Shown here one piece after another: positions 36,071-45,634 of a stretch of 64,000 nt of DNA. A model generated the notes under the pieces. The model was given only the letters and a program-made list of their open reading frames with translations, did not search any database and had not been told where the DNA came from. A program made the translations under genes and the position numbers. Position 1 is the first letter of the stretch, and every line of letters starts with the position of its first letter. Source of the stretch: Polyangium sp. 15x6 (GTDB taxonomy: Bacteria > Myxococcota_A > Polyangia > Polyangiales > Polyangiaceae); contig NZ_JASBQE010000007.1 in the NCBI RefSeq assembly GCF_029960785.1, positions 62,001-126,000 of the forward strand, read 5' to 3'.

Positions 36071-37468
36071 TCAGCGGGCGATGAACACGCCGCGCAGATC
36101 TTCGGTCTGCGAGATGGGCACGCCGTCTTTGATCGACGTCGCGCGGAACTGGTAGATCATGCCCGGGAGCAGCGCCTCGCCGCCGTACTCCACGCTGACC
36201 GTCTTCGAGCCGCTCACGCTCGGCACGGCGAGGTCTTCCCAGACCTTCACGCCGAACGCGTCGAACACGCGCACCTCGTACAGGTCCTCGCTCGAGTCGT
36301 CGGCCCAGACGAACGTCGGCGTGCCCGTCACCTCTTCGATCGCGTCCTTGCCGGGCGACTCCGTGGCGAGTGAGCCCGTCACCTTGAAGCCCTCCTTCGT
36401 CACGCTCTGCCCACCGGCGATCGTCACGTCGAGGAGCGTCGTGCCGCCGATCGAGATGTCGGGGTCGCGCACCAGGCCGTCGTTCTCGAAGGCCGCGAGG
36501 ATCACGTAGTCGCCGTCGGGCACGCCCGCGAACTCGTAGGCGCCCGTCACGCCGCCCACGCGCAGACCCTTCGGCACCTCGCCGCGCGCCGCATCCGCGA
36601 CGAACGTATCCTTCAGCGCGAGCACGACGCTCGTCGTGCTGAAGCCGTTGCCGTTCACGATCTGCACGCTGCCCGTCACCTTCGCCGTCGCCGCGCTCGA
36701 GATGCGCAGCTCCACGTTGGCCGTCTCCTTGCCGGCCTCGACGGCGACCGTCTTCGGCGTGATCTGCAGGCCTGCGGCGTAGGCCTTCACGTCCACGCTC
36801 GCGTTCGCCGGCACGTTGAACACCACGAAGTTGCCCTTGAAGTCGACGATGCCCGTCGATCCGCCGGCGACGACCAGCGCGCCCGCGGGCACCAGGTCCA
36901 CGCCTGTATCGGCCACCACCGTGCCTGCGATCGACCCGAGGCCCGACGCATTCGGCAGCGGCACGAGCGCGATGTCCGTCGACGCGTTTTGCACGACGGG
37001 CGGGCTGCCCGCCGCCGTATCCACGTCGATCGGCAGCGCGACGCGCGGGGCCAGCGGGAACGTCTGGTAGCCCGACGCGTCCGCGCGCAGGGTCAGCTTC
37101 GCGGCCAGCGGCTTGCCTTCCGCATTGCGTTTGGCCGGTACGTTCAGCGTGTAGGTCCCGTCCGCGGCCGAGATGGCGACCGGCGAGACGGCCGCGTCAT
37201 TCGCGTCGCGGGCCACGATACGCGCCCCCTGGACGGGTTTGTCGTCGAGGGCGTTCACGACCATTCCTTTGAATGCCACGGGCGCAAAGCAGGCCGGGTC
37301 GGCTCCTTCGACCTCCTCGCATACGAGCCCGGTTTCGCAGCCGGTCTGCGCCTGGACGGAGCAGCCCTTGTTCTCGTTTTCCGGCGGGTCGTCGTCGCCG
37401 CAGCCCACGAGCGCGGCGGTTGCGAGGGAAAGCGTGGCAATCGTCAATACGCGAAGCGCATGCATCAT
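36071..37468 (-). CDS. Lipoprotein with carboxypeptidase-regulatory-like (CarboxypepD_reg/SpaA-type) repeats
   Basis: 465 residues from the ATG at 37468 with SD GGAGG. The lipobox is in ATAALVGCGDDD, with acidic +2 to +4 residues. After a short Cys-containing segment come several Ig-like beta-sandwich repeats of the carboxypeptidase regulatory type (FKGMVVNALDDKPVQGARIV, SIAGTVVADTGVDLVPAGAL, AYEFAGVPDGDYVILAAFE). A C-terminal fibronectin-like domain ends in YQFRATSIKDGVPISQT. These modules usually bind ligands or carbohydrates at the cell surface. First gene of a two-lipoprotein unit. Confidence 0.78.
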   Translation of the reverse strand: MMHALRVLTIATLSLATAALVGCGDDDPPENENKGCSVQAQTGCETGLVCEEVEGADPACFAPVAFKGMVVNALDDKPVQGARIVARDANDAAVSPVAISAADGTYTLNVPAKRNAEGKPLAAKLTLRADASGYQTFPLAPRVALPIDVDTAAGSPPVVQNASTDIALVPLPNASGLGSIAGTVVADTGVDLVPAGALVVAGGSTGIVDFKGNFVVFNVPANASVDVKAYAAGLQITPKTVAVEAGKETANVELRISSAATAKVTGSVQIVNGNGFSTTSVVLALKDTFVADAARGEVPKGLRVGGVTGAYEFAGVPDGDYVILAAFENDGLVRDPDISIGGTTLLDVTIAGGQSVTKEGFKVTGSLATESPGKDAIEEVTGTPTFVWADDSSEDLYEVRVFDAFGVKVWEDLAVPSVSGSKTVSVEYGGEALLPGMIYQFRATSIKDGVPISQTEDLRGVFIAR

Positions 37469-37923
37469 CGTGCCTCCAAGGAAACCTGGACCGGGGTGAC
37501 CGGTCCGGCGGCCGCAGGTATTGCACGATTCGCACCAAGCCGTCGAGGACGCACAAGTGCTTGAAATCACGCGGATCTTGGAGTTCGTGGAGGACGTGCG
37601 GAACGCCCTTGGTTGCTCCGTCTGGTCGACGACCTTTCCACGTCCCGGCCGCCCGTTGATGGGAAGAAAGCGCGCACGGCAATCACGCGGCAATGTCCTC
37701 GGACGACGATTGCCCGTGTTTGGTCACCGATTTGCGCGCAAGGAGGCTCACGCGAGCCTCCTTCGGGCACAGATCGTTATCGTACGGAAAGGAACCAGGC
37801 AGCCGCGGGGGCGCTGTTTGAACCTGGGATCTTCGGGCGCGGCGACGAACGCTGGTAAGCTCAGAAACCAACTCGTCGACACCGAACCCTGACGGCACGC
37901 GCGCTGCAAGGTGCCGCGGCGCC
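37469..37923. other. Intergenic region between divergent genes
   Basis: 455 bases. Holds the leader of the leftward lipoprotein, with hairpin GGACCGG-GGTGA-CCGGTCC at 37488-37506, just upstream of the SD. A second perfect hairpin, AAGGAGGCTC-ACGC-GAGCCTCCTT, is at 37740-37763 without a T-tract. No supportable gene. Confidence 0.5.
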
Positions 37924-38373
37924 ATGCTCAACGTACCGACGATCCTGCTCTTGGATGAAGAACAACTGATGCGCGAAGCCACGGCGCTCTTGCTCACGAA
38001 TCGTGGCGCGAAGGTGACGAAGGCGGCGACGCTCGACGAGGCGCTCGCGGAGCTCGGGCACCGGACGTACGACGTCGCGGTCATCGATCTCTCGAACTCT
38101 TCGCCGAAGTGTGTGGAGATCCTTCAGCGGATGCGCTCGCACGGAAACGTGCCGCACCGGGTGATCGTCACGACGAGCCAGCCCTTGCCCCGCCACGAGT
38201 CCGCGGAGCTCGCGGAGGTGATCGTCAAGCCTTATCCGTTCGAGCGGCTGCTCGACGCGGTCTTCGGCGTGCGTTCGTCGCGACGAGCCGCGCCGCGCTC
38301 CGGCGTCTTCCCGCTCGTTCGTCGCATCACGGCGTCTCGGCGTACCGCGCAAGCGCGTCGCGGTCGGGTATGA
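37924..38373 (+). CDS. Single-domain response regulator
   Basis: 149 residues. A CheY-like receiver: acidic residues D11-E12, predicted phospho-acceptor D55 (VAVIDLSNSS), Thr near 83-84 and K102 (VIVKPYPFERLL). The DxxMP part after D55 is atypical (DLSNSSPKC). There is no output domain, only a ~30-residue Arg-rich tail (RRITASRRTAQARRGR). The weak ribosome site is AAGGTG. The last ~47 bases overlap the convergent Crp/Fnr gene. The kinase partner is unknown. Confidence 0.75.
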   Translation: MLNVPTILLLDEEQLMREATALLLTNRGAKVTKAATLDEALAELGHRTYDVAVIDLSNSSPKCVEILQRMRSHGNVPHRVIVTTSQPLPRHESAELAEVIVKPYPFERLLDAVFGVRSSRRAAPRSGVFPLVRRITASRRTAQARRGRV

Positions 38374-39052
38374 CGATCCGGCGCCTGTCGAGCTCGATGA
38401 GCTTGGCGCGGCGCAACCTGCCGAGCTCGAGCGTCACGGTCTCTCGTGTGGAGCCGATGAGGCTCGCGAGATCGGCGTGGGTGAAGGGGGCGGAGAGGGC
38501 GGTCCCGCTTCGGTGGGGTTCGCCCCAGCGGTCGAGCCCGTCGAGCAAGAGCTCGACGAGCCGCGCGCGGACGCTGCGCAAGAGGAGAGAGGCGAGCCGG
38601 TCTTCCGCGGCGCGCTGCCCTTCGAGCAGCGCCCGCGCCACGACGGCTTGCAAGAGGGTATCCGTGGTCGCGAGCCGGCGCAGGAACGTGGCCGGGAGCA
38701 CGAGCGCCTCGGCCTCGTCGGCGACGATGGCGTGCTCCGGAGCGACGTTGCCCGTGAGCGCGGCTTCCCCGACGAGGTCGCCTGGGCCTCGGTGACCGAC
38801 CGGGAACACGTGCCCGCTGCTGGCGCGCTCGAGCTTCACGCGGCCCTTGCCGAGGACGAACAAGGCGGGGGCTGGCTCGCCTTGTTGTGCGATGCGCTGG
38901 CGGCGGAGGAGGCGCTCGACCTTCCCGCCGTCGAGCAAGGCGTGTCGTGTGGACTCGGGCAGGCCGCGGAGGCCGGAGCGCTCGAGGATCTCGAGCGCGC
39001 GTGCGCTTGGCTTGGTTGCCGTGGTTTGTGTCTCGCCTTCCTGCAAACCCAT
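38327..39052 (-). CDS. Crp/Fnr-family transcriptional regulator (paralogue B)
   Basis: 241 residues. A beta-roll sensor domain at about 20-140 (PALFVLGKGRVKLERASSGH, VGHRGPGDLVGEAALTG), then a dimer helix and a winged helix with HADLASLIGSTRETVTLELG. The same length and very similar helix-turn-helix as the protein at 24822-25547 (both contain IGSTRETVT), so the two are paralogues. No Cys cluster. Its 3' end overlaps the receiver gene by about 47 bases, an antisense arrangement that could affect both mRNAs. Confidence 0.87.
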   Translation of the reverse strand: MGLQEGETQTTATKPSARALEILERSGLRGLPESTRHALLDGGKVERLLRRQRIAQQGEPAPALFVLGKGRVKLERASSGHVFPVGHRGPGDLVGEAALTGNVAPEHAIVADEAEALVLPATFLRRLATTDTLLQAVVARALLEGQRAAEDRLASLLLRSVRARLVELLLDGLDRWGEPHRSGTALSAPFTHADLASLIGSTRETVTLELGRLRRAKLIELDRRRIVIPDRDALARYAETP

Positions 39053-39404
39053 GAAACCCCCCTATGTTGCCGTGCAGCGCGTGAGCTGGGCTGCTCGTAC
39101 AACATCATGGGCCGGGCCTCACGTCCATCCCTGACTGAGGGGTTCGTCAGGATTTTCCCGAGGCGTGAGGGAGCTTCTCCAGTGATTGTGTTTCAGAACA
39201 CCACGTGGCAAGGCTTGTCGCGGGCCTACGGATGCGCAATTTTTGAACCAAGAGTTTATAGACGAGACAAAGCAAGACTCGGGCCGCGACAGGTTTCAGT
39301 GCTAGGGTGGGATGCGGTACCGGGCACGTAGTCGGTCCGGACCTCGCTCCCCACGCCCACCGGGCGTGGGGGTCCCAGGGTGTTCGACCAGGTAGGAGCT
39401 CTCG
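39053..39404. other. Upstream region of crp-like gene and rpoN
   Basis: 352 bases between divergent genes. CCTCACG and CGTGAGG face each other about 44 bases apart within 39115-39175. An AT-richer stretch near 39240-39270 contains TTGAAC, but no good -10. No -24/-12 element of correct spacing is seen. Confidence 0.45.
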
Positions 39405-40937
39405 ATGGGCATGGAGATGAAGCTCCAGTTCAAGCTGTCCCAGCAGCTGGTGATGACGCCGCAGCTGGTGCAGGCGATCCGGCTGCTACAGCTGTCGCGC
39501 CTCGAACTGGTAGAGGAAATCCGCAAGGAGCTCGACGGCAACCCGCTGCTCGCCGACGACTCGGGCGAATCGGTGTCCTCGAAGTCGAGGGACGCCTCGG
39601 GTACGACGAGCCGGGAGGCGCAGGACCTCGACGGTCGGTCGAACCTGACCCTCGAACGGGCGAACTCGGAGCACTCCGACACCGATCTCGCCATGCGAGA
39701 CACCGAAAAACGGGTGAAGGAGGTCGACTGGGAGCAGTTCCTCGAGAACCGCCAGCTCCAGCAGGCGATGCCCTCGCAGCGCGGCGGGTTCGAGGAGCTG
39801 CCGCCGATCGAGCAGAACCTGACCCGGAACCTGAGCCTGCAAGAGCACCTGCTCTGGCAGCTCCAGATGAGCGACTTCGTGGAGAACGAGTGTCGTTTCG
39901 CCGAGCTCGTCATCGGCAACCTGGACGAGCGCGGCTACCTCGACATGTCGGGCGGGGAGAACCCGGACGGGACGAAGCGTCCGGACCTGACGCTCGACGA
40001 CCTCGCCAACGAGGCGGACCTCAACCCGGAGGACGCGCCGGAGGTGCTCGCCATGCTCCAGCGCTTCGACCCGGTGGGGGTCGCGGCGCGGGACCTCTCG
40101 GAGTGCCTGCGCATCCAGGCGGAGGTGCTCGGCTACGACGCGATCGAGATGGCCATCATCAAGGACCACCTCCACAACGTCGAGCGGCGCAACTTTCCGG
40201 CGATCGCGAAGGCCCTGAAGATTTCCCTGGAGGAGGTCTACGAGGCGGTCCAGGAGATCCAGAAGCTCGAGAGCGTCCCGGCGCGAAACTTCGCCGAGGT
40301 CGACGACAAGACGATCGCCATCACCCCGGACGTCTACGTCATCAAGGACGGCGACCTGTGGGTCGTGACGGACAACGACAAGGGTTTGCAGCGGCTCTTC
40401 ATCAACGAGGGGCTCGCGCAGCGGATGCTGAAGGACCCGAAGGCGAAGGAGTTCATCAGCGAGAAGCTGCGCTCCGCGCAATGGCTGATCCGCGCGATCG
40501 AGCAGCGGCGGCGGACGATCATCAAGGTCACGGAGTGCATCGTCGAGAAGCAGAAGGACTTCCTCGAGCGGGGCGTGGCTTACCTGAAGCCGATGATCCT
40601 GCGCGACGTGGCCGAGAGCGTGGGCATGCACGAGTCGACGATCTCGCGCGTGACGTCGAACAAGTACGTGCACACACCGCAAGGGCTCTTCGAGCTGAAG
40701 TACTTCTTCAACTCGTCGATCCACCGCGTCGCCGACGAGGACATCGCCTCGGAGAGCGTGAAGCAGGCGATCAAGAAGATCATCGCGGCGGAGGACAAGT
40801 CGAACCCGCTGAGTGATCAGGCGATCGTGAAGATCCTCGAGGACCAGGACGGGATCCGCATCGCGCGGAGGACGGTCGCGAAGTACCGGGAAATGCTCGG
40901 TATCCTGTCGTCCTCGAAGCGCAAGAAGATGTTCTGA
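39405..40937 (+). CDS. rpoN: RNA polymerase sigma-54 factor
   Basis: 510 residues. Region I is Gln/Leu-rich (MKLQFKLSQQLVMTPQLVQA ... LLQLSRLELVEEIRKELDGN), as needed for activator response. An acidic linker follows, then the core-binding domain. Near the C-terminus are the helix-turn-helix (ESVGMHESTISRVTSNKYV) and the RpoN box ARRTVAKYRE, which contacts the -24 element. A strong TAGGAG precedes the ATG. A ~12-base gap leads to an unknown gene. The enterobacterial companions hpf and ptsN are not adjacent. Confidence 0.96.
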   Translation: MGMEMKLQFKLSQQLVMTPQLVQAIRLLQLSRLELVEEIRKELDGNPLLADDSGESVSSKSRDASGTTSREAQDLDGRSNLTLERANSEHSDTDLAMRDTEKRVKEVDWEQFLENRQLQQAMPSQRGGFEELPPIEQNLTRNLSLQEHLLWQLQMSDFVENECRFAELVIGNLDERGYLDMSGGENPDGTKRPDLTLDDLANEADLNPEDAPEVLAMLQRFDPVGVAARDLSECLRIQAEVLGYDAIEMAIIKDHLHNVERRNFPAIAKALKISLEEVYEAVQEIQKLESVPARNFAEVDDKTIAITPDVYVIKDGDLWVVTDNDKGLQRLFINEGLAQRMLKDPKAKEFISEKLRSAQWLIRAIEQRRRTIIKVTECIVEKQKDFLERGVAYLKPMILRDVAESVGMHESTISRVTSNKYVHTPQGLFELKYFFNSSIHRVADEDIASESVKQAIKKIIAAEDKSNPLSDQAIVKILEDQDGIRIARRTVAKYREMLGILSSSKRKKMF

Positions 40938-40948
40938 ACGCCCGCCCC

Positions 40949-41887
40949 ATGAGCGCCGAAAAACTCACCGCCGAGCGGCTCTTCACCACGTATTTCCGGA
41001 ACTACTACCCGCCGCACCTCTGGGGCAACCTCGAGAAGCTGCGGAGCGAAGACGCGAATCCCGGGAAAAATCCGCACATTTTCGCGAGGATCGACGAGAT
41101 TGCCGAGGCGTTTGCGCGCCTCGCGCCGGAGGTCCTCGGCGCACCGGACCTCGTGCTCGATTACTCGGATGCGTCCGTGCACAGGCTCGGCGCGACGATC
41201 ACGCGCGAGAAACGCGACGCCTGGATCTCCAACAGGCACACTAGGTCGACCATCTCGGAGCTCATCTGGCACGGCACGCTCTACGTGGGCGCGTGCGTCG
41301 TGAAGAACCACGGCGGCGTGTGGCAGGTGCGGAACCCGCTCTGGGAGTCGCTCGTGCGGCTCACGTCGAAGGCGGGCACGGGCGATCTCTGGATCTTCGG
41401 GTGGTGGCTGAGGTCGTTCTCGGATGACGAGATCGATCAGCCGCGGCTCGCCGATCGCTACAGGACGCACGTGGAAGTGCCGACGTTCGACGCGGACGCG
41501 CTGCCCGTGATCGCGCCTCCGGACCGGCGTATGCCGCGGCTCGCGAAGGTGCGGTACGACCTGCTCTACAAGCACCTGCGCGCGCATCTTCCGGAGCTGC
41601 GCGACGTGGGCGAGGATTTTCCGTCGGCGGAGCGCTTCACGGAGCTCGGGTTCAAGTGGCTCGACTTCGTGTGGCTCGGCGGCGGGCGGATGCTCTTGAT
41701 GCACGGGCCGACGCCGGAAGGCGTGCACCTGTTCTGGCTCGACGCGAAGGGGTTCGTGAAGAGCGCGTTTTACCCCGCGGACGCGTTCCCCGCGCACGTC
41801 GTGGAGACGGACGGGGACAAACTACGGGTGATCGTCAGCATCCAGGGGCAGATGCAGGTGCACGAGATGCTCTGGTGGGGAGCCTAG
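40949..41887 (+). CDS. Uncharacterised 312-residue protein downstream of rpoN
   Basis: No family recognised. The protein has no signal peptide or membrane segment. The N-terminal half is helical (FARIDEIAEAFARLAPEV). The second half has Trp-rich strands (DLWIFGWWLRSF, WLDFVWLGGGRMLLMHGPT, VHEMLWWGA). It begins 11 bases after the rpoN stop without a visible SD, so translation may depend on rpoN. No functional assignment. Confidence 0.65.
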   Translation: MSAEKLTAERLFTTYFRNYYPPHLWGNLEKLRSEDANPGKNPHIFARIDEIAEAFARLAPEVLGAPDLVLDYSDASVHRLGATITREKRDAWISNRHTRSTISELIWHGTLYVGACVVKNHGGVWQVRNPLWESLVRLTSKAGTGDLWIFGWWLRSFSDDEIDQPRLADRYRTHVEVPTFDADALPVIAPPDRRMPRLAKVRYDLLYKHLRAHLPELRDVGEDFPSAERFTELGFKWLDFVWLGGGRMLLMHGPTPEGVHLFWLDAKGFVKSAFYPADAFPAHVVETDGDKLRVIVSIQGQMQVHEMLWWGA

Positions 41888-41891
41888 GGCG

Positions 41892-42464
41892 TCAGGGATC
41901 GAAGACGCCGCGGTAGATGTCGTCGAGCGAGAGCGTGACGTCGACCGAGGGGAGCTTGAGGGGCTGCGAGAGCCGCACGTCCCGGAGGGTCCAGGAGTCG
42001 TCCTCGTTGCGCGTGTAGTGCGTGATGCGCCGCTCGTCCTGCGAGATGAGCAGGTACTCGCGGAGCGTAGGTATGAGCCGGTAGTGGTCGAACTTCTGCT
42101 GCCGGTCGTACTTCTCGGTGCTCGGCGAGAGGACCTCGACAATCAGGATGGGGTTCGTGAGGGTGTTCGAGTTCTCGGGGTCGAACTCGAGCTTGCCGCA
42201 GACGACGCTCACGTCGGGGTAGGTCGCGAGGCCGGTCTCTTGCACGCGGATGCGCATATCCGGGCTGAAGACACGGCATCCGCGAGCGCCGAGCGCTTGG
42301 CTCAGCGCGCTGCTCATTCCCGTCGTGAGCAGCGAGTGCCGGGCCGTACTACCCGACATGGCGTAGATCTCGCCGTCCACGTACTCGTGCTTGATCTCGC
42401 TCGCCTCGTCGTACGCCACGTACTCCGCGAACGTGTACTTGAGCTTGCGTGCCGGTTCGTTCAT
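41892..42464 (-). CDS. Uma2-family (DUF820) endonuclease-like protein
   Basis: 190 residues from the ATG at 42464 (GGAGGT upstream). The frame also opens at 42500, where an ATG overlaps the valS stop as ATGA. It matches the Uma2 family: YTFAEYVAYDEASEIKHEY, YPDVSVVCGKLEFD, ILIVEVLSPSTEKYDRQQKF. The core P-D and E-x-L residues of the PD-(D/E)xK fold are visible in PDVSVV and VEVLS. Uma2 proteins are widespread with poorly known function and have restriction-enzyme-like folds. It follows valS on the same strand. Confidence 0.85.
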   Translation of the reverse strand: MNEPARKLKYTFAEYVAYDEASEIKHEYVDGEIYAMSGSTARHSLLTTGMSSALSQALGARGCRVFSPDMRIRVQETGLATYPDVSVVCGKLEFDPENSNTLTNPILIVEVLSPSTEKYDRQQKFDHYRLIPTLREYLLISQDERRITHYTRNEDDSWTLRDVRLSQPLKLPSVDVTLSLDDIYRGVFDP

Positions 42465-42496
42465 CCCAGGACCTCCGGGGACAAACCTTACCTCTT

Positions 42497-45298
42497 TCAT
42501 CCGAGCTCCGCCGCCAAACTCTTGGCCTCCTCCAGCCCCGCCCGCTTCTTCTTCAGCTCCTCGAGCTGATTGCGCGACTCCGCCACCACCTCCGGCGGCG
42601 CCTTCTCCGCGAAGCTCGGCAGCGAGAGCTTCTTCTCCAGCGCGGCGATGTCCTTCTCCGTCTTCTTGATCTCGCGCTCGATCCGCGCCGCTTCCTTCGC
42701 GCCCTCGACGAGGCCGCGCAGGTCGACGAGCACGTCGACGCCCGCCGCCACGCTCATCACCGCGCCCTTCGGTCGCGCCGCGCCGCGCACCTCGATGCCC
42801 GGCTCCGCCGCGGTCTTCACGAGCGTCTTGATCGCGCGCGCCTCGGCGCGTAGCAGCGACAGCAGCGCCTCGCCCTCCGCGCGCAGCAAGAGCGGCACCT
42901 CGGCGCCCGGGTGCACCTCGTGCTCGCTGCGGATCGTTCGCGCCGCCGAGATCACGGCCATCACGACGCCCATCTCGCGCTCGGCGTCCGCGTCGCGAGG
43001 CACGGTGCCCGGCTCCGGATACGCCGCGAGCGCGATCGACTTCGGCGCGTCCGACGGACGCGGCAGCCGCTGCCAGAGCTCCTCCGTGATGTACGGGATG
43101 AACGGGTGCAGCGCGCGGATCGACGCCTCGACCACGTACGCGAGCACGTTCTTCGTCTCGTCCTGCTCCGGCCCCGGCACCGCGCCTGTGCTCGGGTTCA
43201 GCACGGGCTTCGTGAGCTCCAGGTACCAGTCGCAGAGCTCGCCCCAGAAGAAGTGGTAGAGCGCGAGCGCCGCTTCATCCAGACGGAACTCGTCGAGCCC
43301 GCTCTTCGTCGTCTCGAGCGCCGCGCCGAGCCGCGAGAGGATCCACCGGTTCGTCAACGTCGTCGCCTTCGGCGGCTCGTTCGTCACGCGCGCGCCTTCG
43401 AGGTACGGCAGCGCGTAACGCACCGCGTTCCAGATCTTGTTGCAGAAGTGCCGGTTGCCCTCGATCTTCTTCGGCGACAGCGGGATGCGCCGCGCTTGAG
43501 GTGAGTACGTGCTCAGCGTGAAGCGCAGCGCGTCGGCGCCGTACGCGGAGAAGCCCGAGCCCATCTGCGAGGCCGAGGGGTAGGCCTTCTTGAACTTCTT
43601 CAGCGACTCCTCGCGCGGCGCGCCGGGCAGCGTCTTCTCCACGATCTCGTCGAACGTCGCGCCGTGCACGAGGTCGAGCGGATCGATCACGTTGCCCTTC
43701 ACCTTGCTCATCTTGTCGCCGGTCTCGTCGACGACCATCCCGTGCAAGAGGATGCGCTTGAACGGCGGCACGCCCATGAAGTGGATGCCCATCATCATCA
43801 TGCGCGCGACCCAGAAGAACAGGATGTCGTAGCCAGTCTCGAGGTCACTCGCCGGGTAGAACTTGCGGAGCATGTCCGTGTCGTTCGGCCAGCCGAGCGT
43901 GGAGAACGGCCAGAGCCCGCTCGAGAACCACGTGTCGAGCACGTCCTCGTCCTGACGAAGCTTGTCCGCGCCGCACTTCTCACACACCGTCGGATCCTCG
44001 CGCGTGACCGTCATGTGACCGCAGGCGTCGCAGTAGAACGCCGGGATCCGATGGCCCCACCAGAGCTGGCGCGAGATGCACCAGTCGAGGATGTTCGTCA
44101 TCCAGTGCTCGTAGGTCTTCGTCCAGTCCTCGGGGATGATCTTCGTGTGGCCGTGACGAACCGCGGCGAGCGCCGGGCCCGCGAGCGGCTTCATCTTCAC
44201 GAACCACTGCGTCGAGATCATCGGCTCGACGATCGAGCCGTTGCGCTCGCTGCGCGGTAGAACGAGCGTGTGGTTCTTCGAGCCACGCACGAGGCCCTTC
44301 TCGTCGAGCGCCTTCTTCACGGCCTTGCGCGCGGCGAAGCGCTCCATCCCCGCGAACGGCCCCGCCTCGGCGTTGAGCGTGCCGTCCTTGTTCATGATGG
44401 AGATCATCTCGAGCTTGTGGCGCTTGCCCGTCTCGTGATCGTTGAAGTCATGCGCCGGCGTGACCTTCACGGCGCCCGTGCCGAACTTCGGATCGACGAG
44501 GATCGCGTCCGTGATGATCGGGACCTTCCGATCGAGGAACGGGTGCTGGAGGAACTTGCCGTGCAGGTGCTTGTACCGAGGATCGTCGGGGTGCACCGCG
44601 ACGGCCGTGTCGCCGAGCATCGTCTCGGGGCGCGTCGTCGCGACCACGAGCTCGCCTTCGCCGCCGGCGATCGGATACGCGAACTCGAAGAGCTCGCCGT
44701 TCGACTCCTCGTTCTCGACCTCGAGGTTCGAGAGCACGGTCTGCGCTTCGCAGTCCCAGTGCACGAGGCGCGTGTCGCGGTAGATGAGCTCCTGCTCGTA
44801 GAGGCGGACGAACGCCTCGCGCACGGCGCGCGACATGTCCGCGTCCATCGTGAACTTGCTGCGCGGCCAGTCGGGGCTCGCGCCGAGCTCGCGCTGCTGG
44901 AGCGCGATGCGGCCGCCGCTCTCGGCCTTCCACTGCCAGACGCGCTCGGTGAAGACCGCGCGGCCGAGGTCGTGGCGGCTCTTGCCCTCGCGGCGGAGCT
45001 GACGCTCGACGACGGTCTGCGTGGCGATGCCCGCGTGATCGATGCCGGGCTGCCAGAGCGTGTTGAACCCGCGCATGCGATGCCAGCGGGTGAGGACGTC
45101 CTCGAGCGTGACGAAGAGCGCGTGCCCCATGTGCAAGGACCCCGTGACGTTGGGGGGCGGCATGGGCAGGGCGTAGACGGGCCGCTTGTCCGCCGGATCG
45201 GGGTTGGCGGCGAAGACGTCGTGCTCGACCCAGTAGGCGTACCAGCGGGGTTCGACGTCCTTCGGCTCGTAAGCTTTTGCGAGTTCGGCAGTGCTCAT
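42497..45298 (-). CDS. valS: Valyl-tRNA synthetase
   Basis: 933 residues starting MSTAELAKAYEPKDVEPRW. Class I synthetase that charges tRNA-Val and edits misactivated threonine. The HIGH motif is PPPNVTGSLHMGHAL (residues about 48-61). The KMSKS loop is KMSK at about 529-532, within GDKMSKVKGNV. A zinc-knuckle-like CDACGHMTV ... VCEKCGADKL segment is present, and the C-terminus is the usual coiled coil (RIEREIKKTEKDIAALEKKL). The frame extends upstream to 45460 but with repeat-like sequence, so 45298 is chosen. Confidence 0.96.
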   Translation of the reverse strand: MSTAELAKAYEPKDVEPRWYAYWVEHDVFAANPDPADKRPVYALPMPPPNVTGSLHMGHALFVTLEDVLTRWHRMRGFNTLWQPGIDHAGIATQTVVERQLRREGKSRHDLGRAVFTERVWQWKAESGGRIALQQRELGASPDWPRSKFTMDADMSRAVREAFVRLYEQELIYRDTRLVHWDCEAQTVLSNLEVENEESNGELFEFAYPIAGGEGELVVATTRPETMLGDTAVAVHPDDPRYKHLHGKFLQHPFLDRKVPIITDAILVDPKFGTGAVKVTPAHDFNDHETGKRHKLEMISIMNKDGTLNAEAGPFAGMERFAARKAVKKALDEKGLVRGSKNHTLVLPRSERNGSIVEPMISTQWFVKMKPLAGPALAAVRHGHTKIIPEDWTKTYEHWMTNILDWCISRQLWWGHRIPAFYCDACGHMTVTREDPTVCEKCGADKLRQDEDVLDTWFSSGLWPFSTLGWPNDTDMLRKFYPASDLETGYDILFFWVARMMMMGIHFMGVPPFKRILLHGMVVDETGDKMSKVKGNVIDPLDLVHGATFDEIVEKTLPGAPREESLKKFKKAYPSASQMGSGFSAYGADALRFTLSTYSPQARRIPLSPKKIEGNRHFCNKIWNAVRYALPYLEGARVTNEPPKATTLTNRWILSRLGAALETTKSGLDEFRLDEAALALYHFFWGELCDWYLELTKPVLNPSTGAVPGPEQDETKNVLAYVVEASIRALHPFIPYITEELWQRLPRPSDAPKSIALAAYPEPGTVPRDADAEREMGVVMAVISAARTIRSEHEVHPGAEVPLLLRAEGEALLSLLRAEARAIKTLVKTAAEPGIEVRGAARPKGAVMSVAAGVDVLVDLRGLVEGAKEAARIEREIKKTEKDIAALEKKLSLPSFAEKAPPEVVAESRNQLEELKKKRAGLEEAKSLAAELG

Positions 45299-45634
45299 CG
45301 GAGGGCAGGCACATTGCCACACCGCGGCACGAGGGGAAGGGGTTCGGGGCGGAGCGGGGGGCTTGTCGGGGCGGAGCGGGGGCTTGTCGGACGACGGCGG
45401 AGCTTGTCGGCACGCGAGCGAGGGGGGCGGAGGCGCGTGGGAAGCCTCGTCGGCTGTCAAGGGAGGTATCGAACTTCCAGATCCGGGTCTGGGAGGCGGG
45501 AGGCGAGCGGGGTCGGCGGGACGGAGGGTGATGTTGGTGAGGAGGAACGCGACGGGGGAGCGAGCGGGAGGGGGCGCGGCGGGTTCGACAAGGGTCGCGA
45601 GGGGCTGACAAGGGGGAGGGAGCGGAGGCGGGGT
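45299..45634. other. Purine-rich intergenic region upstream of valS
   Basis: 336 bases, strongly G/A-biased on the plus strand. At 45345-45410 three tandem copies of a unit like CGGGGCGGAGCGGGGGCTTGT occur, the third degenerate. A TTGACA (minus strand, 45460-45455) has no good -10. No supportable gene. Confidence 0.5.

Noticed and set aside
39205..39222. Sigma54 -24/-12 promoter upstream of rpoN
   Set aside because: TGGCAAGGCTTGT has the right words but the spacing is two bases too short.
45345..45410. CRISPR-like array
   Set aside because: The three repeats are directly adjacent without spacers and no cas genes are present in the window.
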